Positions 1 to 12,166 of a stretch of DNA of 64,000 bases are shown one piece after another; within the stretch, counting starts at the first letter, position 1; every line of letters starts with the position of its first letter. Below the pieces are notes generated by a model. That model searched no databases, was not told where the DNA came from, and saw nothing but the letters and a program-made list of their open reading frames with translations. The position numbers and the translations under genes are program-made. The DNA is from Bacillus sp. FJAT-27225 (GTDB taxonomy: Bacteria; Bacillota; Bacilli; Bacillales; Cytobacillaceae). The stretch covers positions 1 to 64,000 of the forward strand of contig NZ_MAYU01000024.1 in NCBI RefSeq assembly GCF_001685025.1, read 5' to 3'.

Positions 1-60
1 ATCATATTATTGTTTGTTGACGCTTGTTTGTTTAGTTTTCAAAGAACAATTCAAACTGCT
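1..60 (-). other. Leader of an rRNA operon (16S off the left edge)
   Basis: Read on the minus strand this stretch carries the TTCTTTGAAAACTAAACAA block typical of Bacillus rRNA leaders and spacers, just upstream of where 16S would begin. Two promoters lie behind it (85-113 and 170-198). An rRNA operon directly downstream of gyrA is the usual Bacillus arrangement. The mature 16S start is not inside the window. Confidence 0.7.
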
Positions 61-84
61 GTATCGCGTAACAGCGACTTTAAT

Positions 85-113
85 AATATATCATGTGCAG
101 CAAACTAAGTCAA
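85..113 (-). promoter_or_regulatory. rRNA operon promoter P2
   Basis: Minus-strand TTGACT (113-108), 17-bp spacer, TATATT (90-85). Its place just upstream of the rRNA leader fits the proximal promoter of a tandem rrn pair. Confidence 0.75.
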
Positions 114-169
114 CACTTTTTTTAACTTTTATACTATAATCAACTGTTTAACTTGGTGCTGCGTTAGTG

Positions 170-198
170 ATTATATCAGCATATTGATTACTGTGCAA
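170..198 (-). promoter_or_regulatory. rRNA operon promoter P1
   Basis: Minus-strand TTGCAC (198-193), 17-bp spacer, TATAAT (175-170). It lies about 85 bp upstream of P2, the usual spacing of tandem Bacillus rrn promoters. Confidence 0.7.
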
Positions 199-269
199 TA
201 GCTTAAGAAACAATCAATCAGTTCGGAATATTTGCATCTATCTAAAGCCGGACTCATTATTTTATATAA

Positions 270-312
270 AAAGAAGGTGTGGCGAAAATAAACTTCGGCC
301 ACACCCTTTTTT
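270..312. terminator. gyrA terminator, bidirectional
   Basis: The stem GGTGTGGC/GCCACACC (276-283, 298-305) is flanked by A-rich sequence on one side and T-rich on the other. It closes the gyrB-gyrA unit on the minus strand. Confidence 0.8.
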
Positions 313-333
313 ATCACTATTATCTAAATAGGT

Positions 334-2913
334 TTATTCCTCTGAATCGTCATCAGAATCAGTTTCTGAAACTTCAACAGGTTCATCCAATTCAATAACT
401 TCCTTAACCGTAACAGGTTCACCAGGATGGTCCGCTTCAATAACTGCTTCTGGCAGCTCTAAGTCGTCCTCATCCTTTTCTTCTTCACGTTCAACTTTCG
501 CAACAGTAGCGACACTTTCATTTTCTTTAATATTGATAAGCTTAACTCCAATTGTATTTCGGCCTACCTTGGAGATGCTATCGACTGGAATTCTTATTAG
601 CACCCCGCCTGTTGTAATAAGCATGAGGTCTTCTTCTCCATTAACGGTTTTCATGGAAACAAGATGGCCGTTTTTATTTTCGATAACATTGGCTGTCTTG
701 ATTCCTTTTCCGCCCCGGCCCTGGATTCGATATTCAGATGCATCCGTTCGTTTGCCATATCCTTTGCTAGTAACAACCAGTACCTCTGAACCTTCTTCAA
801 GCACTTCCATGCCGATTACTTCATCGTCCCGATCAAGCGTAATCCCCTTAACTCCTGTTGCAGTTCTTCCCATTGTCCTTACATCTGTTTCAGGGAAGCG
901 TATTTGCATACCTTTCTTCGTGGCAATGACCATTTCCTTGGACCCATCTGTTAACCTTACTGAAATCAATTCGTCACCTTCACGAAGGTTTAGGGCAATT
1001 AGGCCATTATTGCGAATATGGGCAAAGGAACTTAATGGTGAACGTTTTGAAATTCCCTCTTTCGTGGTAAAGAACAGGAACCAATCATCCACAAATTCTT
1101 CTACCGGAATGATTGCATTTACCCACTCACCCTTTTCTATGCCGAGCAGGTTAATAATTGGAATACCTTTTGCTGTACGGCTGAACTCAGGTATTTCATA
1201 TCCCTTTGTCTTATACACCTTGCCCTTGTTTGTAAAGAACAAAATTGTATTATGGGTTGAAGTCGTAATCAGATGTTCTACAAAGTCATCCTCATTCGTC
1301 CCCATTCCCTGGATTCCTCTCCCGCCGCGTCTTTGTGATCTGTAAGTTGATGCAGGGAGCCGTTTTATATACCCATTATGTGTTAGCGTTAGGACGACCG
1401 TTTCACGAGGTATTAAATCTTCATCCTCAATGTGTTCAAGGCCACCCGCCGCAATTTCAGTGCGCCTCTTATCATTAAAGCGATCTTTGATTTCGGCAAG
1501 TTCATCCCTAATAATTTGAAGAAGCTTTTCCTCATCAGCCAGGATTGCTTTATACTCAGCAATTTGTGCCATAAGGTTTTGATATTCTTCCTCAATTTTT
1601 TCCCTTTCCAATCCTGTCAGGCGCTGCAGCCTCATATCAAGGATAGCCTGCGCCTGTTTTTCGGAAAGATTGAATGAAGACATTAAGCCCTCTCGTGCTA
1701 TATCAGTAGTGCGCGAATTACGAATTAATGTAATAACCGCATCAAGATGGTCAAGTGCAATCCGCAAACCTTCAAGGATATGCGCCCTGGCCTCAGCTTT
1801 ACGCAATTCAAATTCAGTTCTTCTTCTTATTACAACCTTCTGGTGGTCAAGATAATGAATTAAGCATTGTTTTACATTCAAAACTTTAGGATGCCCACTG
1901 ACAAGAGCAAGCATATTAATACCAAAGGTCGTCTGCAGGGCTGTCTGTTTATAAAGATTGTTAAGAAGGACATTTGCGTTCGTGTCTTTCCTAACTTCAA
2001 TATAAATTCTCATACCACGCCTATCTGATTCATCACGAAGGTCGGTAATGCCGTCTATTTTCTTTTCGCGGACTAGCTCGGCGATCTTTTCAATCAACTT
2101 TGCTTTGTTTACCTGGTAAGGAAGTTCTTTTACGATGATAACTTCCTTGCCATTTTTAAGCTGCTCAATTTCTACCTTGGCACGCAAAGTAATCGAACCC
2201 CGGCCAGTTTCATAGGCCTTGCGGATTCCGCTGCGCCCGAGAATGATTCCGCCTGTCGGAAAGTCGGGGCCAGGTATGATTTCCATGAGCTCCTGGATAG
2301 TAATTTCAGGATCTTTACTTACAGCCAGTACGCCATCGATAACCTCACCGAGCTGGTGAGGTGGAATATTTGTTGCCATACCAACCGCAATCCCGGTCGT
2401 ACCATTAACCAAAAGGTTTGGAAAACGAGCAGGAAGCACAACTGGCTCCCTTTCTTCACCATCATAGTTATCCTGGTAATCGATTGTATCCTTATTGATG
2501 TCTCTCAATAATTCCATCGAAATCTTTGACATTCTCGACTCTGTATATCGCATCGCAGCGGCCGAATCTCCATCCACTGATCCAAAGTTTCCATGGCCGT
2601 CTACCAGCATATACCGCTGGTTGAAGTCCTGGGCCATACGGACCATTGTTTCATAAACGGCTTGGTCACCATGGGGGTGGTACTTACCAATAACGTCCCC
2701 AACGATACGGGCGGACTTTTTATATGGTTTATCGGAGTGCATTCCAAGATCATGCATAGCATAGAGAATACGGCGGTGAACCGGTTTTAGTCCATCTCTG
2801 ACATCAGGTAAAGCCCTTGAAACGATAACACTCATCGCATAATCCAAAAATGATGATTTCATTTCCTGGCTTATGTTAATTTCCTCTACACGGGAGTTTT
2901 CAAAATCCGCCAT
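334..2913 (-). CDS. gyrA: DNA gyrase subunit A
   Basis: Breakage-reunion subunit of gyrase (A2B2), which introduces negative supercoils using ATP. The 859-residue product has the N-terminal winged-helix/tower domain with catalytic Tyr123 (AAAMRYTE) and six C-terminal beta-propeller blades, including the GyrA-box-like [13 protein letters not shown], and ends in an acidic tail. I chose the ATG at 2913 (MADFENS), with GGAGGG 8 nt upstream; an earlier in-frame GTG at 2928 lacks such a site. In the quinolone region the sequence is [12 protein letters not shown], so residue 84 is Gln where Bacillus subtilis has Ser84. It follows gyrB after a 143-bp gap. Confidence 0.97.
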   Translation of the reverse strand: MADFENSRVEEINISQEMKSSFLDYAMSVIVSRALPDVRDGLKPVHRRILYAMHDLGMHSDKPYKKSARIVGDVIGKYHPHGDQAVYETMVRMAQDFNQRYMLVDGHGNFGSVDGDSAAAMRYTESRMSKISMELLRDINKDTIDYQDNYDGEEREPVVLPARFPNLLVNGTTGIAVGMATNIPPHQLGEVIDGVLAVSKDPEITIQELMEIIPGPDFPTGGIILGRSGIRKAYETGRGSITLRAKVEIEQLKNGKEVIIVKELPYQVNKAKLIEKIAELVREKKIDGITDLRDESDRRGMRIYIEVRKDTNANVLLNNLYKQTALQTTFGINMLALVSGHPKVLNVKQCLIHYLDHQKVVIRRRTEFELRKAEARAHILEGLRIALDHLDAVITLIRNSRTTDIAREGLMSSFNLSEKQAQAILDMRLQRLTGLEREKIEEEYQNLMAQIAEYKAILADEEKLLQIIRDELAEIKDRFNDKRRTEIAAGGLEHIEDEDLIPRETVVLTLTHNGYIKRLPASTYRSQRRGGRGIQGMGTNEDDFVEHLITTSTHNTILFFTNKGKVYKTKGYEIPEFSRTAKGIPIINLLGIEKGEWVNAIIPVEEFVDDWFLFFTTKEGISKRSPLSSFAHIRNNGLIALNLREGDELISVRLTDGSKEMVIATKKGMQIRFPETDVRTMGRTATGVKGITLDRDDEVIGMEVLEEGSEVLVVTSKGYGKRTDASEYRIQGRGGKGIKTANVIENKNGHLVSMKTVNGEEDLMLITTGGVLIRIPVDSISKVGRNTIGVKLINIKENESVATVAKVEREEEKDEDDLELPEAVIEADHPGEPVTVKEVIELDEPVEVSETDSDDDSEE

Positions 2914-2999
2914 CAGATAACCCTCCACTTAAGGAACAAGCGGCTAATAGACTACTATCGAGCACTGCCATCCTTAACAAATTTAACACTGAATTTGAA

Positions 3000-3028
3000 G
3001 AAAAAGCAGGATAGACAAAATCCATCCT
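3000..3028 (-). terminator. Weak hairpin between gyrB and gyrA
   Basis: On the minus strand AGGAT...ATCCT forms a short hairpin followed by CTTTTTC. It may attenuate or partly end gyrB transcription before gyrA; the stem is short, so the call is tentative. Confidence 0.35.
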
Positions 3029-3056
3029 CATTTTTCTAAAACTTCTTGTTATTAAG

Positions 3057-5039
<1,983 letters not shown>

Positions 5040-5108
5040 TTACACCAATCCATTTATTCACTACCTGTGAATAACAATAAAAAATTCATAATCTATATAA
5101 AGTTCATT

Positions 5109-5330
5109 TTAAAAATCTTGTATTCCCGACTGGGCTGAACGTTTTTTTAATGTATTTGAAGCAAGTGGCGAAAGGTACACATTTTTTTCTGTGATGACCA
5201 TTGATTTGAAGGGGCCTTTTGAAAGGTTTATACTATTGGCATACTTATGGCCAATCACACTATCCTTATCAATAATTGCAATAATTTCACTGGCTCTTAC
5301 CATGTGATCCTCACCAATATGAATGTACAC
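5109..5330 (-). CDS. remB: RemB-like extracellular matrix regulator (YaaB, DUF370)
   Basis: Small DUF370 protein, paralogue of the DNA-binding matrix-gene regulator RemA. The start MYIHIGEDHMVRASEIIAI parallels B. subtilis RemB, and the C-terminus SPLASNTLKKR is typical. A GTG at 5330 with GAGGGTGAA upstream gives about 73 residues; a TTG at 5342 overlapping the recF stop is the alternative. Its place between recF and gyrB is conserved in Bacillus. Function inferred from family and position. Confidence 0.85.
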   Translation of the reverse strand: MYIHIGEDHMVRASEIIAIIDKDSVIGHKYANSINLSKGPFKSMVITEKNVYLSPLASNTLKKRSAQSGIQDF

Positions 5331-5338
5331 CTTCACCC

Positions 5339-6457
5339 TCAACTCCCTTTAGTAATTTCACCTGCAGTGACAATAAAAGTTGAAGCCTCTTTCATGGTTT
5401 GATGATCAATTCCTTCAATGCTAGTCGTTGTTACAAACGTTTGCACTTTGCCAGCTATCGTATTTAACAAGTGAGATTGACGGTAATCGTCCAGCTCTGA
5501 CAGCACATCATCAAGAAGCAGAATTGGATACTCGCCAATTTCAGAATGTATCAATTCTATTTCAGCCAGCTTGACAGAAAGTGCCGTGGTACGCTGCTGC
5601 CCCTGAGACCCAAATGTCTGTACATCACGGCCATTTACAAGAAAAATAACATCATCCCGGTGTGGGCCAAATAAAGTTGTTCCCCGCTCAATTTCCCTTT
5701 GTTTAATCTTGAAGAATCTTTCTTTGTATGTCTCTATCATTTTCGACAAATCCTGGGCTTCTAATACATTCACAGAAGGAGCATAACGTATTTCTAACAT
5801 CTCTGTGCCTCTGGAGATTCCTTTATGGATAGGCTGGGCCCATTCTTCAAGCAACTTTAGGAATTCAATTCGTTTGATTGTTATCTTGGCAGCTGCCTCA
5901 ATAAATTGTTCAGTGAGGATATCCAGCATTGTTTCATCATTCGTCTTCTTGATTTGCATCATTTTTAAATAATGGTTCCGCTGCTGCAGGATTTTCATAT
6001 ATTGACTGACACCATGCAAATAGACAGGTGATACCTGCCCAATTTCCATATCTATAAAGCGTCTGCGAACCTGTGGACTTCCCTTTACGAGATTAAGGTC
6101 TTCGGGTGCAAACATGACGACATTCATATTCCCGACGTACTGGCTTAACCGTTGCTGTTCAATATGATTAAACCATGCCTTTTTACCCTTTTTGGATATC
6201 ACTAGCTGCATTGGGATAGAGCCATGCCTTTTTTTAATCCTTCCCTCTATTTTAGCATACTCTGTATCCCAGCGAATAAGATCTTTATCGTTTGAAGAAC
6301 GGTGTGATTTTGCCATTGCCAGGACATAAATCGATTCCATGATATTTGTCTTTCCTTGAGCATTTTCTCCGAGGAAAACATTCACTTTATTCTCAAAGCT
6401 AACCGTAAGGCCTTCATAATTCCGGTAATTTTTTAAAGACAGCTGCTCAATATACAT
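5339..6457 (-). CDS. recF: DNA replication and repair protein RecF
   Basis: SMC-like ATPase that works with RecO and RecR to load RecA at gaps. The 372-residue product opens with [16 protein letters not shown] and has Walker [10 protein letters not shown] near residue 34, a signature-like [18 protein letters not shown] and Walker [15 protein letters not shown]. Full family length. Its stop overlaps the alternative TTG start of remB, and yaaA ends 11 bp upstream, so yaaA-recF-remB form one unit. Confidence 0.95.
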   Translation of the reverse strand: MYIEQLSLKNYRNYEGLTVSFENKVNVFLGENAQGKTNIMESIYVLAMAKSHRSSNDKDLIRWDTEYAKIEGRIKKRHGSIPMQLVISKKGKKAWFNHIEQQRLSQYVGNMNVVMFAPEDLNLVKGSPQVRRRFIDMEIGQVSPVYLHGVSQYMKILQQRNHYLKMMQIKKTNDETMLDILTEQFIEAAAKITIKRIEFLKLLEEWAQPIHKGISRGTEMLEIRYAPSVNVLEAQDLSKMIETYKERFFKIKQREIERGTTLFGPHRDDVIFLVNGRDVQTFGSQGQQRTTALSVKLAEIELIHSEIGEYPILLLDDVLSELDDYRQSHLLNTIAGKVQTFVTTTSIEGIDHQTMKEASTFIVTAGEITKGS

Positions 6458-6468
6458 ATCGACATCCT

Positions 6469-6696
6469 TTAAGATCCACTAAGAAAAAACTCGCCAAAAC
6501 CGGGGATGGAGACCTTGTCTCCATTTCTTAATTTCCTGCCTCGCCTTTGGTCCTGTTCCCCATTGATAAAAACCTTATGTTCGCCTAGGAACCACTTAGC
6601 CATTCCTCCTGTTTGAATGACTTCTGCATGTTTCAGGAATTGTCCAAGCGTAATATAGTCAGTGTCAATCTTTATTTCCTTTGGCATTTTGTCCAC
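6469..6696 (-). CDS. yaaA: S4-domain RNA-binding protein YaaA
   Basis: Small S4 RNA-binding protein, implicated in large-subunit ribosome assembly in B. subtilis. Seen: [23 protein letters not shown] and [20 protein letters not shown], the complete S4 fold. The start is GTG 6696 or the ATG three codons later (6687); neither has a strong ribosome site. First gene of yaaA-recF-remB(-gyrB-gyrA), separated from dnaN by 414 bp and a terminator. Confidence 0.9.
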   Translation of the reverse strand: MDKMPKEIKIDTDYITLGQFLKHAEVIQTGGMAKWFLGEHKVFINGEQDQRRGRKLRNGDKVSIPGFGEFFLSGS

Positions 6697-7060
6697 TCAT
6701 TTCCGAAATGTTATCCCATTCTTAACGGGTACTTAATCCCTGGATACAGAAAGTCTGAATAAATAACGAAGGATTAACTCCCGAAAGGTTCGATTGGTTT
6801 TATTAAACCATCAGTGCAGAATAAACAATCCTCACCGATGAAGGTTTACTTTATGGCATTGACCATTGAAAGTATCAATACTTTATTTTACTAAAAAACC
6901 TGCCTAGTTACAAAGAATTCAAAGAAATCTTTAAGTTTTCGTGATTTCACTCCTTTTTATGGGAAAATTTCAGCATGATTTTTCAACTAGCTATCAGTAA
7001 ACCTGTCTGCTTTGATTATTCCTGCTATAAATTAAAATTCACTCACTCATACTCTCTTAT
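6697..7060. other. dnaN-yaaA intergenic region
   Basis: This 364-bp stretch has no convincing ORF. A possible minus-strand promoter, TTGATA (6878-6873), 17-bp spacer, CATAAA (6855-6850), could drive yaaA-recF, because a terminator separates these genes from dnaN. I see no DnaA boxes or repeats. Confidence 0.4.
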
Positions 7061-7095
7061 CCAAAGAAAGCTGCCAGGGATTACCCGGCAGCCTT
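7061..7095 (-). terminator. dnaN terminator
   Basis: The minus-strand hairpin GCTGCC/GGCAGC (stem arms 7070-7075 and 7087-7092) is followed by TTTCTTT. It lies 16 bp past the dnaN stop. Confidence 0.75.
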
Positions 7096-7110
7096 GAACC
7101 ATACCTTACT

Positions 7111-8247
7111 CTAATATGTCCTAACCGGCAGGATAAGCTGAAGTGTAGATTCATCATTGATTGGACGAATGACAAACGGCCTCATCGCTCCAGTAAAACT
7201 AATTCTAATATCCGTACCTTCAAGTGCCTTCAAAGCATCCATCATATATTTTGCGCTAAAGGAAATTTTTAATTCTTCACCATGAACAGATTGGCTTTGG
7301 ATTTCCTCAACTACTTTTCCAATTTCAGGTGTATTTGAAGATACTTCTACGACTCCATCAGAGAGAGTCGAAAATTTAACAACATTATTTCTTCCTTCCT
7401 TTGCTAACAACGACGCGCGGTCAATTGCATGCAGGAAATCCTTTGTAAACAGCACAACATCTGTTTTACTGTCAAGCGGAATCAGCCGTGAAGTATCAGG
7501 GTAATTTCCTTCAAGTAGCCTCGAAAAGAATAATACATGCTTCGATTTGAACAATACTTGGTTTTCCGTAATAACAATATCGACAGGTTCATTTGTATCA
7601 GCAATTATTTTGCTTAATTCAGTTAGGCTTTTACCAGGAATAACGACATTGTATGTTTCATTGTTGTCAGTTTCAATACGGGCTTTTCGTAAAGCCAGAC
7701 GATGGGAATCTGTTGCAATACAGATCAATTCGTTGTTTTCCATCCTCCAGTTTACACCTGTCAAGATAGGGCGTGTTTCTGAGGCGGACACTGCGAATAC
7801 CGTTTGGCGGATTATTGCTTTTAGCAGATCAGCTGGAATCCTGAATTTATTGCTCTCTTCAATTTGGGGAAGATGTGGATACTCCTCCGCGTCCAGGCCG
7901 TTCAGATTAAATTCTGATTTTCCTGAACGAATAACAGTCTGAAGATGATTTTGAACCTCGATTTCTACCGTATCAGTAGGTAGTTTCTTTACAATTTCAC
8001 TAAAGAATTTTGCCTGAAGTACAATGGCTCCAGTCTGTTTAATTTCTACAACTTCATTACCATTTTCCTCTTTAGGAATAAACGATTCGATCGATACATC
8101 TGAATCACTTCCAGTAAGCGTAACTCCATCATTTCCAGCTACAATTTTAATCCCTGTCAGAATTGGAATTGTTGTTCTCGAAGTAACAGCCTTCATTACA
8201 TCGTTCACGCTTTGGACTAAATAGTCACGCTGAATACTGAATTTCAT
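7111..8247 (-). CDS. dnaN: DNA polymerase III beta subunit (sliding clamp)
   Basis: Dimeric ring that tethers the replicative polymerase. The 378-residue product has three clamp domains; recognisable blocks are SRTTIPILTGIKI, FNLNGLDAEEYPHLPQ, SETRPILTGVNW, ATDSHRLALRKA and the C-terminus LQLILPVRTY. Start at ATG 8247 (MKFSIQRDY) with GGAGG 8 nt upstream; eight further codons upstream are in frame but not conserved. It lies downstream of dnaA across the origin-unwinding region. Confidence 0.97.
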   Translation of the reverse strand: MKFSIQRDYLVQSVNDVMKAVTSRTTIPILTGIKIVAGNDGVTLTGSDSDVSIESFIPKEENGNEVVEIKQTGAIVLQAKFFSEIVKKLPTDTVEIEVQNHLQTVIRSGKSEFNLNGLDAEEYPHLPQIEESNKFRIPADLLKAIIRQTVFAVSASETRPILTGVNWRMENNELICIATDSHRLALRKARIETDNNETYNVVIPGKSLTELSKIIADTNEPVDIVITENQVLFKSKHVLFFSRLLEGNYPDTSRLIPLDSKTDVVLFTKDFLHAIDRASLLAKEGRNNVVKFSTLSDGVVEVSSNTPEIGKVVEEIQSQSVHGEELKISFSAKYMMDALKALEGTDIRISFTGAMRPFVIRPINDESTLQLILPVRTY

Positions 8248-8267
8248 TTCTCTTCCTCCGTTTATAA

Positions 8268-8394
8268 TCATATTTTTTGATTTGATGAATATATTTATAA
8301 GTTCTTTAAAAATCGTAGAAGTACTAGTAGGTCCTGTGATTATGTGGATAAGTGTTTATTATACAGGAAATACAGTCTATCCACATGTGGATAG
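8268..8394 (-). promoter_or_regulatory. oriC unwinding region: DnaA boxes, DnaA-trio and AT-rich element
   Basis: On the minus strand a DnaA box TTATCCACA (8351-8343) is followed by a short GC-rich patch, then the trio run CTACTAGTACTTCTACGATT (8330-8311), then an AT-rich tract to 8268. This is the basal unwinding layout known from B. subtilis, where DnaA spreads from the box along 3'-GAT trios. Two further near-boxes form the palindrome CTATCCACATGTGGATAG (8377-8394). Confidence 0.85.
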
Positions 8395-8431
8395 ACTGTG
8401 CGTAACTTTAGTGGAATTATCAACAATATCA

Positions 8432-9778
8432 TTAAACTTTCAACAGGTCGTTTAATTCTTTGACCTGTCTTTGAAGCTGAACATCGGTCGCGAGCAGCTT
8501 TGAAATTTTTTCATGGGCATGGATAACTGTTGTGTGGTCCCTGCCTCCGAATTCCTCACCAATTTTCGGAAGTGAAAAATCAGTGAGCTCTCTAGAAAGA
8601 TACATTGCAACCTGTCTTGGAAAGGCGACAGATTTTGTTCGCTTTTTTGCTTTAAAGTCTTCAAGTTTAATATTGAATTGTTGTCCAACCGCCTTTTGAA
8701 TATCAAGGATCGTAACCATTTTTGGTTTCGAATTTGGAATAATGTCTTTTAAAGCTTCAGCGGCAAGATCAGCGTTTATATCCTTATTTATTAAGGAAGA
8801 ATAAGCGACTACGCGAATTAAAGCTCCTTCAAGTTCCCGAATATTGGAGTCGATTTGATTCGCAATATAAAGCATGACTTCATTCGGGATATCCAGTCCT
8901 TCAGCTTTGGCTTTTTTACGGAGAATGGCAATCCGTGTTTCGAGATCCGGAGGAGTAATATCGGTAATTAGTCCCCATTCGAAACGGCTTCGAAGCCTGT
9001 CTTCGAGAGTAGGTATTTCCTTCGGAGGCCGGTCACTCGAAATGATAATTTGCTTACTTTCTTCGTGAAGCGTGTTAAATGTATGGAAAAATTCTTCCTG
9101 GGTCGATTCTTTCCCTGCAAGAAATTGAATATCGTCAATTAACAGGACATCTACTTTTCTATATTTATTACGGAACTCAATTGCTTTATTGTCACGAATT
9201 GAATTAATAAATTCATTTGTGAATTTTTCTGAAGAAAGATAAACAACTTTTGCCGATGGGTTATGTTCAAGAACATAATGGCCAATAGCATGCATTAAAT
9301 GTGTTTTTCCAAGTCCGACTCCACCATAAATAAATAGGGGATTATATGCCTTTGCCGGTGCCTCCGCCACTGCCAATGAGGCTGCGTGTGCAAAGCGGTT
9401 TCCCGATCCGATGACAAAAGTGTCAAATGTATACTTTGGGTTCAGCATTGTCAAAGGGATGTCATGATTTTCATCACCTTTTTTTGCTCTCGCTTTCGGT
9501 AGATGCAAATCAGGGTCTTCTTCGCTTTTCACTTGAGGAATAATAAACTTAATCTCAAGCTCTTCTCCCGTAATTTCATATAATATTTCCGATATCAGCT
9601 GCGAATAACGTTCTTCAAGCCAATCCCGGGCAAATTCATTTGGAGCTGTAACAATAAGTGTATTCCCTTGAAGTGCATGTGACTTGGTTGATTTTAGCCA
9701 TGTATCATAACTTGGTTTACTTATTTTCTTCTGGATGCTGGCTAGGGCTTCATTCCACAAGTCTGAGATGTTCTCCAA
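8432..9778 (-). CDS. dnaA: Chromosomal replication initiator DnaA
   Basis: AAA+ initiator that binds DnaA boxes and melts oriC. The 449-residue product has domain I (residues 1-80), AAA+ with Walker [10 protein letters not shown] (152-160) and Walker [10 protein letters not shown], arginine-finger region [13 protein letters not shown], and domain IV with the DNA-binding signature [15 protein letters not shown]. The start is the TTG at 9778 (first residues [11 protein letters not shown]), preceded by AAAGGAGGG; the longer upstream reading runs into the promoter. A TATACT at 9816-9821 is a candidate -10. Confidence 0.97.
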   Translation of the reverse strand: MENISDLWNEALASIQKKISKPSYDTWLKSTKSHALQGNTLIVTAPNEFARDWLEERYSQLISEILYEITGEELEIKFIIPQVKSEEDPDLHLPKARAKKGDENHDIPLTMLNPKYTFDTFVIGSGNRFAHAASLAVAEAPAKAYNPLFIYGGVGLGKTHLMHAIGHYVLEHNPSAKVVYLSSEKFTNEFINSIRDNKAIEFRNKYRKVDVLLIDDIQFLAGKESTQEEFFHTFNTLHEESKQIIISSDRPPKEIPTLEDRLRSRFEWGLITDITPPDLETRIAILRKKAKAEGLDIPNEVMLYIANQIDSNIRELEGALIRVVAYSSLINKDINADLAAEALKDIIPNSKPKMVTILDIQKAVGQQFNIKLEDFKAKKRTKSVAFPRQVAMYLSRELTDFSLPKIGEEFGGRDHTTVIHAHEKISKLLATDVQLQRQVKELNDLLKV

Positions 9779-9954
9779 TCTATTTTCCCTCCTTTGTTTA
9801 TTTGTTTTATAGATTAGTATAGTTTCTAAATGCGAATATTTTGTCGATGTTATACAACTTGTATAACCCTGGTGAATAAATATCCATGTGAATGAAACTG
9901 TGGAAAAGCATATAATAAGGAAAGGAAATGGGGTTTTCGACAATTTCCTCTATC

Positions 9955-10217
9955 TGTGGACAATTTTCTACAGAGCCTTTGGATAACCTGTCCACAAGTT
10001 ATCCACAGACTGTGGATAAGCATTTTATCCACATTGAATAAGGAGAAGTGAAAACACAACTATAATATCAGAAATATGCACTAGGCGCAATGGCTTTAAG
10101 AGATTATCCACAAGAGACACAGTTATGCACGCTTACATTATCCACAACGAAGGGACTTGTGAAAATCTTGTCAATAACATTTAGGAAAAGTAAAAAATAT
10201 GTCGTAAATTATCCACA
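9955..10217. promoter_or_regulatory. oriC DnaA-box array upstream of dnaA
   Basis: Six exact boxes (TTATCCACA or its complement) stand at 9999-10007, 10011-10019, 10025-10033, 10104-10112, 10138-10146 and 10209-10217. A one-mismatch box is at 9955-9963. The region lies between the divergent dnaA and rpmH genes, as in B. subtilis (incA/incB). It can serve both origin assembly and DnaA autoregulation. Confidence 0.93.
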
Positions 10218-10352
10218 GCCCAGGTTGAGGGAACCAGCAACAATAGTTGCAGCCTTTTCTTAAGAAGGAAATCAGCCTCGATCCAATTACTTAAGTCATC
10301 TTTTAAAATCAACAACTACTTCTGGAAGAAGTATGAAAAAATCGAACAGTAG

Positions 10353-10382
10353 TTGACAATTGATAGGGCACCTCTCTATAAT
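10353..10382 (+). promoter_or_regulatory. rpmH promoter
   Basis: TTGACA (10353-10358), 18-bp spacer, TATAAT (10377-10382): an almost consensus SigA promoter about 80 bp ahead of the rpmH start. Confidence 0.85.
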
Positions 10383-10463
10383 AATTAAGACTGTCTTAAC
10401 AAAAATTAATTCTGAAAGATCCAGACTGTCTTTATAAGCAATTCCTCAGGGAGGTGTCATAGA

Positions 10464-10598
10464 ATGAAAAGGACTTACCAGCCAAATACAAGAAAGCACA
10501 GCAAAGTTCACGGATTCCGTAAGCGTATGAGCACTGCAAACGGCCGCAAAGTACTTGCCCGCCGCCGCCAAAAAGGAAGAAAAGTATTATCAGCGTAG
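10464..10598 (+). CDS. rpmH: 50S ribosomal protein L34
   Basis: Forty-four-residue basic protein, [19 protein letters not shown]..., ending GRKVLSA, the complete L34 sequence. Ribosome site GGGAGGTG 7-12 nt upstream. Too short for common ORF cut-offs but unmistakable; it always sits beside dnaA and rnpA in Bacillus. Confidence 0.97.
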   Translation: MKRTYQPNTRKHSKVHGFRKRMSTANGRKVLARRRQKGRKVLSA

Positions 10599-10628
10599 GC
10601 CACTGACCGTCTCAGTGGTCTTTTTTTC
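10599..10628 (+). terminator. rpmH terminator/attenuator
   Basis: CCACTGA/TCAGTGG stem (10600-10606, 10612-10618) followed by TCTTTTTTT. Probably partial, since rnpA follows without an obvious strong promoter. Confidence 0.8.
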
Positions 10629-10667
10629 TCTTTCCTAGCAAGAAAGGCTTTGCAGGAAAGGACTCTA

Positions 10668-10700
10668 CCACCAGTGGGAGAGAGAATCTGCCACTGGTGG
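10668..10700. repeat. Perfect inverted repeat between rpmH and rnpA
   Basis: CCACCAGTGG (10668-10677) and CCACTGGTGG (10691-10700) are exact complements around a 13-nt loop. There is no U-run, so it is not a classic terminator; it could be an RNA processing or stability stem in the rpmH-rnpA transcript. Confidence 0.6.
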
Positions 10701-10818
10701 AAAATAACTGTGTGAAACTTCGGATAAATATTGCTGGTGGAATATAGTGTTTTATTAAAGGATAGGATTACACTTAGGAAGGGCTCATATAATATGCCCG
10801 GAGTTGAAGGTGTGCCAT

Positions 10819-11181
10819 ATGAAAAAGGAATATAGGATAAAAGAGAATAAGGATTTTCAAAAGGTCTTTAAAAAGGGACATTCTACTGCCAATAGGCAAT
10901 TTATTGTATATGTACTGAAAAAGGAAGGACAGGTCCATTTTAGGATCGGCTTATCAGTTAGCAAGAAAATTGGCAATGCTGTAGTCCGGAATCAGGTGAA
11001 AAGGTACATACGGCAATCTATGTTCGAGATGAAGGAATGGCTGGAACCAGAAAATGATTACGTTATTATTGCCAGGAAGCCTGCAGCAGATATGAATTTT
11101 TTCGATGTGAAAAAAAGCCTTGTTCATGTTTTAAAATTGGCTAAAGTACTAAAAAAAGACTATTCACTCGAAAATAAATGA
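10819..11181 (+). CDS. rnpA: Ribonuclease P protein component
   Basis: Protein subunit of RNase P, which matures tRNA 5' ends with its catalytic RNA. The 120-residue product has the RNR-type motif around [20 protein letters not shown] and the C-terminal [10 protein letters not shown]. Start ATG 10819 ([17 protein letters not shown]) aligns with B. subtilis; a TTG five codons upstream is an artefactual extension. Confidence 0.95.
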   Translation: MKKEYRIKENKDFQKVFKKGHSTANRQFIVYVLKKEGQVHFRIGLSVSKKIGNAVVRNQVKRYIRQSMFEMKEWLEPENDYVIIARKPAADMNFFDVKKSLVHVLKLAKVLKKDYSLENK

Positions 11182-11389
11182 AAAATTGGTTTATTACACA
11201 AATTTTGAAAGCACTTCACTCAAAAAAATGATAGAATGATTCAGATAGCTTCTCTATTAAAGGAGGCTCCCTGAATAATTATCGTAGGGACATGCGAGTT
11301 ATGCCTGTCACGAAGGCGCTTGCGCTTTTCTTATAGTATTCTGGGGATTTCCCACCAATATAACCATCCGTTTAAGGAGGAAAATTCGG
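11182..11389 (+). other. spoIIIJ leader with a repeat-end fragment
   Basis: A 208-bp gap. At 11315-11333 it holds GGCGCTTGCGCTTTTCTTA, which matches the right end of the intergenic repeat at 20307-20554 with one change, so a piece of that repeat is inserted here. A short ORF (ATG at 11293, [14 protein letters not shown]) runs into the fragment; I do not call it a gene. Confidence 0.5.
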
Positions 11390-12166
11390 TTGAGTAAACG
11401 AATAGTTACGTTTATCGGTTTATTTGCATTTGTTCTTTTATTGGCTGGATGTACGGAAGTAAATCAACCGATAACAGCAGAAAGCAAAGGTTTTTGGAAT
11501 GAGTACATTGTTTATCCGCTTTCCTGGCTGATTATTAAATTTGCAGAATTGCTCTGGGGCAGTTTTGGTTTGTCGATCATCGCAGTAACGATTCTGATTC
11601 GTTTGGCAATCCTGCCATTGATGATTAAGCAAACAAAGAGCACCAAAGCTATGCAAGCCCTGCAGCCAGAAATGCAAAAACTTCGTGAAAAATACAGCTC
11701 GAAAGACCAAAAAACTCAGCAAAAGCTACAGCAGGAAACCATGGCCTTGTTCCAAAAGCATGGTGTAAATCCAATGGCGGGATGTATGCCATTGTTTGTG
11801 CAAATGCCAATTCTGATTGGTTTTTATCATGCTATTACAAGGACCAGAGCAATCGCGGATGATAACTTCCTTTGGTTTGATCTTGGAGACAAGGATCCGT
11901 ACTATATTCTTCCGTTAGTAGCAGGGTTGACTACCTTCATCCAGCAAAAAATGTCGATGGCCGGAATGCCGGACAATCCGCAAATGCAGATGATGCTTTG
12001 GATGATGCCGCTAATGATCATTATTTTCGCCATTAATTTCCCAGCAGCTCTTTCACTATATTGGGTGGTCGGGAACATTTTCATGATTGTCCAAACGTAT
12101 TTCATTAAAGGGCCGGACTTAAGAAAGGCACAAAGCACCGGCAATGCGGGGGGAGCCAAAAAGTGA
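11390..12166 (+). CDS. spoIIIJ: Membrane protein insertase YidC1/SpoIIIJ
   Basis: Oxa1/YidC-family insertase that places proteins in the membrane; in B. subtilis it is also needed for late forespore development. The 258-residue lipoprotein begins with a signal peptide and lipobox LLAGC (Cys21), then five predicted membrane segments, with the conserved positive residue in [15 protein letters not shown] start at 11390 with AAGGAGG 9 nt upstream. The TGA overlaps the khpB GTG by 4 nt, so the two are translationally coupled. Confidence 0.95.
   Translation: MSKRIVTFIGLFAFVLLLAGCTEVNQPITAESKGFWNEYIVYPLSWLIIKFAELLWGSFGLSIIAVTILIRLAILPLMIKQTKSTKAMQALQPEMQKLREKYSSKDQKTQQKLQQETMALFQKHGVNPMAGCMPLFVQMPILIGFYHAITRTRAIADDNFLWFDLGDKDPYYILPLVAGLTTFIQQKMSMAGMPDNPQMQMMLWMMPLMIIIFAINFPAALSLYWVVGNIFMIVQTYFIKGPDLRKAQSTGNAGGAKK

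Noticed and set aside
533-1345. Long plus-strand ORF of 270 codons opposite gyrA
   Set aside because: Antisense shadow of gyrA with no ribosome site and no recognisable protein.
10668-10700. Terminator between rpmH and rnpA
   Set aside because: Perfect stem but no U-run on either strand; kept as an inverted repeat only.
11293-11337. Short ORF ([14 protein letters not shown]) as a MifM-like stalling peptide before spoIIIJ
   Set aside because: The segment is explained by an inserted repeat end; known MifM precedes yidC2, not spoIIIJ, and no stall motif is evident.
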